A stretch of 9,185 nucleotides of DNA from Pyramidobacter piscolens. GTDB taxonomy: Bacteria > Synergistota > Synergistia > Synergistales > Dethiosulfovibrionaceae. The position numbers were made by a program, and so were the translations under genes. Every line of letters begins with the position of its first letter. Position 1 is the stretch's first letter. The notes beneath the pieces are model-generated. The model did no database searches. It was not told the origin of the DNA and saw nothing but the letters and a program-made list of their open reading frames with translations. The DNA lies in NCBI GenBank assembly GCA_004558205.1, contig SFDM01000061.1:1-9185 (forward strand). The letters run 5' to 3'. Positions 6,338-9,185 of the stretch are shown here, piece after piece.

Positions 6338-6481
6338 AATTAGTATAACGATAATTTATATATTTCGATTGATTTTTCAATTCTAAAAGCCTTTCAGGGT
6401 TTTCCTTTGCGAACCTTTGCGTTGAAATCTTTTGACGTGGCTCTTCGATTTGATATTAAGTATTTCGATAGAGAATTAGTA
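6338..6481 (-). repeat. Dispersed repeat, copy B (inverted to A)
   Basis: Bounded at both ends by AATTAGTA (6338-6345 and 6474-6481). It shares with copy C, inverted, an identical 22-base block (6439-6460 against 8899-8920). It also shares the 23-base core 6414-6436 (one mismatch to C) and GGTTCGCAAAGGAAAACC. It has two 9-mer units where C has three. Together with copy A it forms a large imperfect inverted repeat across 6204-6481. Confidence 0.8.
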
Positions 6482-6497
6482 TGAAAGAAACTCTTCA

Positions 6498-6521
6498 AAA
6501 ATGTTCCGCGCGGAACATTTT
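6498..6521. other. Perfect 24-bp palindrome, parS-like
   Basis: TGTTCCGCGCGGAACA (6502-6517) flanked by AAAA (6498-6501) and TTTT (6518-6521), perfectly symmetric. It matches the bacterial ParB site parS (TGTTTCACGTGAAACA) at 12 of 16 positions including both outer TGTT/AACA arms, but replaces the central CACGTG by CGCGCG. Read as RNA on the minus strand it can also fold into a stem with a GCGC loop followed by UUUUU, so a second terminator for the hydrolase gene is a real alternative. Confidence 0.6.
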
Positions 6522-6522
6522 C

Positions 6523-6578
6523 AAGAAGGGCGGGGCCGCGGCGAAAACGCCCTCCGCCGTGGCCCCGCCCTTCTTTTT
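6523..6578. terminator. Very strong terminator-like hairpin after the hydrolase gene
   Basis: A 15-bp perfect stem (6523-6537 with 6561-6575) starts AAGAAGGGCGGGGCC. It continues through a G-T pair into CGGCG/CGCCG (6539-6543, 6555-6559), leaving an 11-nt loop. It lies 33 bp past the hydrolase stop codon. The T tract (6574-6578) is on the plus strand; on the minus strand the stem is followed only by GAAAATG and then the 24-bp palindrome. It probably ends hydrolase transcription, perhaps bidirectionally. Confidence 0.75.
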
Positions 6579-6611
6579 CCGGTTCAGCTCTTCGGCTTTC
6601 TCGAAAAGCTT

Positions 6612-7520
6612 CTACTCAATGATCCCAATTCTGTGGAAATAAGCGTTGATGTAACTGATAGCCTGATTGAAGGGTTCGCCCTGAAAGCCGTGAAGCCCCT
6701 CTTTGACAACGTGATATTCCGCATCGTTATAGGCCTTCGCGGCACGCTCGGAATAGGACATGGGCACGACGTTATCCTTGTCGCCGTGAAGAATCAGCAC
6801 GGGTTTGCCGTACTTCGGCATGTCCAGATAGGCGTCGTAGTCCCACATATCATTTACGTACAAAGGGCTCACATTAAGCCAGCCGTTATAGCTGTAAACC
6901 GGCGGACAATCTTCCCTGTTTCCGAACTTGGCGTGAAGGTCGTCCCGTATCAACAGCGCGGGATACAAAAGCACCAGACCGTTGATCTCGCCGGCATGGC
7001 GTGCCGCCGTGACGACCGAGACGAGGCCGCCCTGGCTTCCGCCGATCAGGGCTATCTTCTGTGTATTCACAAAGTCCCAGCTCTGGGCGGCTTTCAGCAC
7101 TGCTTCAAGGTCTCTGACCTCGGTCATGACAGACATCTCGGTAGTCTCGCCGTCACTTCTGCTGCCAGGCGCTCCGTCGGTGCGCGCTTTGGGGCCGCCG
7201 CCGGCAAAATCGAAGCTATAGACCGCCGTCCCATGTGAGGCAAGGCTTTCGCCGTAGGCGGGCCATCTCCTCCGGGAGTTGCTGCCCAGTTCGTGAGCTG
7301 TGATGACAAGGGGCATCCTGCCAGTTCGTTCAGGCAGATAGAGCAGCCCGCGCAGGGTTTTCTCCGTCGCGGGGTTAACCACGTTCATCTCGGCGATCCT
7401 GTAGGCGTAAAGCTTCATTTCACCGCCGCCGCCAGTCATCCCATCAGCCCAGACAGGGGCAGCAAAAATCACAAAAGCTCCAAACAGCGCAAATAGAGCT
7501 GCCGCTAATTTTTTTCTCAT
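6612..7520 (-). CDS. Secreted alpha/beta hydrolase (esterase-like)
   Basis: Serine hydrolase predicted to act outside the cytoplasm on ester or amide bonds. The 302-residue product has a Sec signal peptide (MRKKLAAALFALFGAF..., probable cleavage after VWA at 25). The fold signatures follow: AHELGSN (75-81, oxyanion-side loop), FDFAGGG (103-109), nucleophile elbow GGSQGG with Ser162, acid in HGDKDNVVP with Asp249 (Asp247 as alternative), and base His277 in GLHGF. The HGxxDxxVP acid motif is seen in cinnamoyl/feruloyl esterase-like and dienelactone-hydrolase-like relatives, but the substrate cannot be assigned. AGGAGG ends seven bases before the ATG. It is 112 bp downstream of the alcohol dehydrogenase gene and has its own promoter in that gap with MerR-type geometry. 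The strong hairpin at 6523-6578 closes it. Confidence 0.88.
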   Translation of the reverse strand: MRKKLAAALFALFGAFVIFAAPVWADGMTGGGGEMKLYAYRIAEMNVVNPATEKTLRGLLYLPERTGRMPLVITAHELGSNSRRRWPAYGESLASHGTAVYSFDFAGGGPKARTDGAPGSRSDGETTEMSVMTEVRDLEAVLKAAQSWDFVNTQKIALIGGSQGGLVSVVTAARHAGEINGLVLLYPALLIRDDLHAKFGNREDCPPVYSYNGWLNVSPLYVNDMWDYDAYLDMPKYGKPVLILHGDKDNVVPMSYSERAAKAYNDAEYHVVKEGLHGFQGEPFNQAISYINAYFHRIGIIE

Positions 7521-7564
7521 CCTTTTTCCTCCTGACCGTCAGGCCGCTGTTTTTATTCAAACAC

Positions 7565-7595
7565 ACTATACTCTCCGGTAGTTACTACCGGTCAA
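7565..7595 (-). promoter_or_regulatory. Promoter with 19-bp spacer and central palindrome (MerR-type)
   Basis: On the minus strand, TTGACC (7595-7590), a 19-bp spacer, then TATAGT (7570-7565). The palindrome CCGGTAGT-A-ACTACCGG, as read on the minus strand (7591-7575), fills the spacer and overlaps the last two bases of the -35. Over-long 19-bp spacers with a dyad between -35 and -10 are characteristic of promoters activated by MerR-family regulators, which untwist the DNA. The soxS promoter has the same two-base overlap. Predicted start near 7558 gives a leader of about 38 nt to the hydrolase ATG. Confidence 0.72.
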
Positions 7596-7632
7596 GAGCC
7601 TGCGGCGGCGCTTTTTTTCCGACAAAAAACGG

Positions 7633-8790
7633 TTACCAGCACTCCTGAAGGATGTCGAATATCTCGCCCTCCGTGAGCTGGCGGCAGCAGCCCTGTTTGA
7701 TGTTCGTCGAATGAGCCGCGGCCTTGAAAAAGGACTTGTCGGTCAGCCCCATCTTGCGGAAACTCACGGGAAGCCCCAATTCCGAGATGAAATCCTGAAG
7801 AGCCTGAAGCCCCTCCAGCGCGAGGGCGCCTTCGTCTTTTTCCCCGGCAACGTCCCAGACGTTCCGGGCAAAACGGGCGAAACGGGGCAGCGCCGCTTTG
7901 TAGATATGGCGGTACAAGATGGGCTGAATCACCGCGAGCCCCATGCCGTGGTTGCAGTTGGTGTAAGCGCCGACCTGATGCTCGATCTGGTGGGCCTGAA
8001 AGTCTGTGACCTTGCCGATCTTCAGCAGCCCGTTTTCGGCCATGGCCGCCGCCCACATCAGCTCGCCCCGCAGGTTCAGGTCCCCGGGATTTTTCAGGAG
8101 CGCCCTGGCGTTGTGAATGACGCCACGCATCACGGCCTCGGCGATGGAGTCGGACAGGTTGTCGTCCAGCGGCGCGCCGAAATAGGTCTCCATGCAGTGG
8201 CTCAGCGTGTCAAAAACGCCCGACACCACCTGCGGCCAAGGCACGGAAAGCGTGAAGGCCGGGTCGAGGGCCGCAAAATCGGGGCAGGCGCCGCGCAGGC
8301 CGCATTTGATCTTTTTTTCCTCGTGGGTGATCACGGCGATGTCGTTCTGCTCCGACCCTGTCCCAGCCGCGGTCACGACCACGCCCAGAGGGATGAACGC
8401 CGACGGCGGCTGATGGAGGACTCGCTCCCGCTCCCACAGGTCGCCGGAGCACCGTGCCTGAGCCGACACCGCCTTGCAGCAGTCGCTGACCGAACCTCCC
8501 CCCACAGCCAGGATAAGATCAGCGCCGCGTTCGCGGGCCAGACGCGCGCCTTCCTGCACCTTGGCATAGGTGGGGTTTGGGCCGATGCCCGAAAACTCCG
8601 CGACTTCCTTGTTCGCCGCGCGCAGCAGCGCCAGCGTCTCATCGTAGATTCCGTTCTTTTTGACCGAGCCGCCGCCGTAGGCCAGCATGACCACGGGGCC
8701 GTATTTCTGCAGCTCCGCCCCCAAAGCTCTTGACAGGACCCCCGCGCCAAAATAGGTTTTCGTCGGATATGAAAAGACAAAATCCCTCAT
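7633..8790 (-). CDS. Iron-containing alcohol dehydrogenase, BDH/YqhD type
   Basis: Cytoplasmic NAD(P)H-dependent reduction of aldehydes to alcohols, or the reverse. The 385-residue product is full length for the family and opens MRDFVFSYPTKTYFGAG, typical of butanol dehydrogenases. Nucleotide-binding motifs are YGGGSVKKNGIYDE (38-51) and GGGSVSDCCKA (97-107). Metal ligands line up by position with those of E. coli YqhD: Asp194 and His198 (FDTLSH), His267 and His281 (NHGMGLAV). The GGGS at 39-42 followed by Lys is usual in NADPH-preferring members (family knowledge). Ten cysteines include CC pairs at 104-105 and 368-369. AAGGAGG lies upstream of the ATG. It sits 112 bp upstream of the hydrolase gene with no convincing terminator between, so read-through is possible. 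Confidence 0.94.
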   Translation of the reverse strand: MRDFVFSYPTKTYFGAGVLSRALGAELQKYGPVVMLAYGGGSVKKNGIYDETLALLRAANKEVAEFSGIGPNPTYAKVQEGARLARERGADLILAVGGGSVSDCCKAVSAQARCSGDLWERERVLHQPPSAFIPLGVVVTAAGTGSEQNDIAVITHEEKKIKCGLRGACPDFAALDPAFTLSVPWPQVVSGVFDTLSHCMETYFGAPLDDNLSDSIAEAVMRGVIHNARALLKNPGDLNLRGELMWAAAMAENGLLKIGKVTDFQAHQIEHQVGAYTNCNHGMGLAVIQPILYRHIYKAALPRFARFARNVWDVAGEKDEGALALEGLQALQDFISELGLPVSFRKMGLTDKSFFKAAAHSTNIKQGCCRQLTEGEIFDILQECW

Positions 8791-8870
8791 GGTATTCTCC
8801 TCCTTCTTTCACACAGACCATCTCCGCCGTTCCTGCCCTCAACGTCAAACAGAAACAGTTCCTGCGAATC

Positions 8871-8876
8871 ATTATA
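8871..8876 (-). promoter_or_regulatory. Candidate -10 box for the alcohol dehydrogenase
   Basis: TATAAT on the minus strand, about 80 bp before the ATG, directly adjoining the boundary octamer of repeat copy C. No -35 hexamer stands at 16-18 bp, so the promoter call is weak. Confidence 0.3.
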
Positions 8877-8877
8877 A

Positions 8878-8981
8878 TACTAATTCCCAATTGGCGTGCT
8901 TAATATCAAATCGAAGAGCCGCGTCAAAGGATTTCAACGCAAAGGACGCGAAGGTTCGCAAAGGAAAACCTTATACTAATT
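8878..8981 (+). repeat. Dispersed repeat, copy C
   Basis: A 104-bp element bounded by TACTAATT at both ends in the same orientation (8878-8885 and 8974-8981). It contains the 22-base block identical to copy B (8899-8920), the 23-base core (8923-8945) and three tandem 9-mer units, AACGCAAAGG, ACGCGAAGG, TTCGCAAAGG, before AAAACC. It has no coding capacity and lies between the alcohol dehydrogenase and the structured RNA at the right edge. Confidence 0.8.
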
Positions 8982-8995
8982 ATCAATGCGCGCCC

Positions 8996-9185
8996 GTGAA
9001 GCGCTTTGCAGAGAGTCTCCTAGGAGACCTCAGTTGAAGAGGGATTGTGATGCCAATCAACTAACCGGGAGCGGAAACGCCTAAGACATAGCATGTTGGC
9101 AAAGGGAAAGATATTGGATAGTCAGTAGTACAATAGGTTTTCCCAAGGCATAGGAACGGCATGGATAAAGGAACACTCCTTGAAA
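8996..9185 (+). ncRNA. 5' part of a group II intron (domain I), runs off the window
   Basis: Nested stems show a folded RNA. GTCTCCTAGGAGAC (9015-9028) is a palindromic hairpin. GCCAA (9052-9056) pairs with TTGGC (9096-9100), enclosing CTAACCG and a GCG-GAAA-CGC hairpin (9071-9080). GGGAAA/TTTCCC (9104-9109, 9139-9144) encloses TATTG/CAATA (9112-9116, 9131-9135). AAGGA-ACAC-TCCTT spans 9168-9181. The order CCAA..CTAACCG, GAAA-capped hairpin, AGCAtGTTGG, AAAG is what I recall from domain I of bacterial group II introns such as Ll.LtrB. The exact 5' end is unsure: GTGAAG at 8996 or a point near 8987. The rest, including any reverse transcriptase gene, would lie beyond the window. Confidence 0.62.

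Noticed and set aside
6204..6481. CRISPR array
   Set aside because: The repeated blocks are inverted or far apart, unequal in length, and not separated by regular spacers.
8820..8848. TTGACG as -35 of the alcohol dehydrogenase promoter
   Set aside because: At 17 bp spacing the -10 would be GGAGAT, which matches the consensus at only two positions.
8789..9037. 82-codon plus-strand ORF across the dehydrogenase start, repeat C and the structured RNA
   Set aside because: It spans three unrelated elements, has no ribosome site and no recognisable protein pattern.

Overview
The window looks like a GC-rich chromosomal segment from an anaerobic, probably amino-acid-fermenting bacterium. Genes are about 60% GC with AT-rich intergenic DNA and strong AGGAGG ribosome sites. 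The mix of a fused TAXI-type TRAP transporter, a class III aminotransferase, a family I CoA-transferase and a BDH/YqhD alcohol dehydrogenase would suit Synergistota. That placement is inferred from gene content only and was not tested by any search. Every protein gene that I support is on the minus strand.

Region 1-5039 is a catabolic transport operon read right to left: a class III aminotransferase (4835-3498), a TAXI-type TRAP periplasmic receptor (3324-2371), a fused TRAP permease (2241-250), then the first 27 codons of a CoA-transferase subunit A leaving the window at position 1. The order suggests import of an organic acid or amino acid, transamination, and CoA activation of the resulting keto acid. 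The operon has a near-consensus sigma-70 promoter (TTGACA, 17 bp, TAGAAT) at 5011-5039. Two inverted repeats of one architecture, TGAAG-N6-CTTCA, follow it: one over the start point and one about 110 bp downstream in the leader. Hairpins lie in the intergenic gaps and probably set relative expression.

Region 5151-6048 holds an RpiR-family (HTH plus SIS) regulator just upstream of that operon, closed by a textbook terminator with a 16-bp stem and a U7 tract. It is the obvious candidate to bind the paired operators.

Region 6049-6611 has no gene. It contains two inverted copies (A and B) of a dispersed repeat, a perfect 24-bp palindrome resembling the ParB site parS, and a very strong hairpin with a T tract on the plus strand.

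Region 6612-8790 holds a secreted alpha/beta hydrolase and, upstream of it, an iron-dependent BDH/YqhD-type alcohol dehydrogenase. The hydrolase has its own promoter with a stretched 19-bp spacer carrying a palindrome, the geometry of MerR-family-controlled promoters. No MerR gene is present here.

Region 8791-9185 holds a third repeat copy (C), then a structured plus-strand RNA that resembles the 5' part of domain I of a bacterial group II intron and continues past the window.
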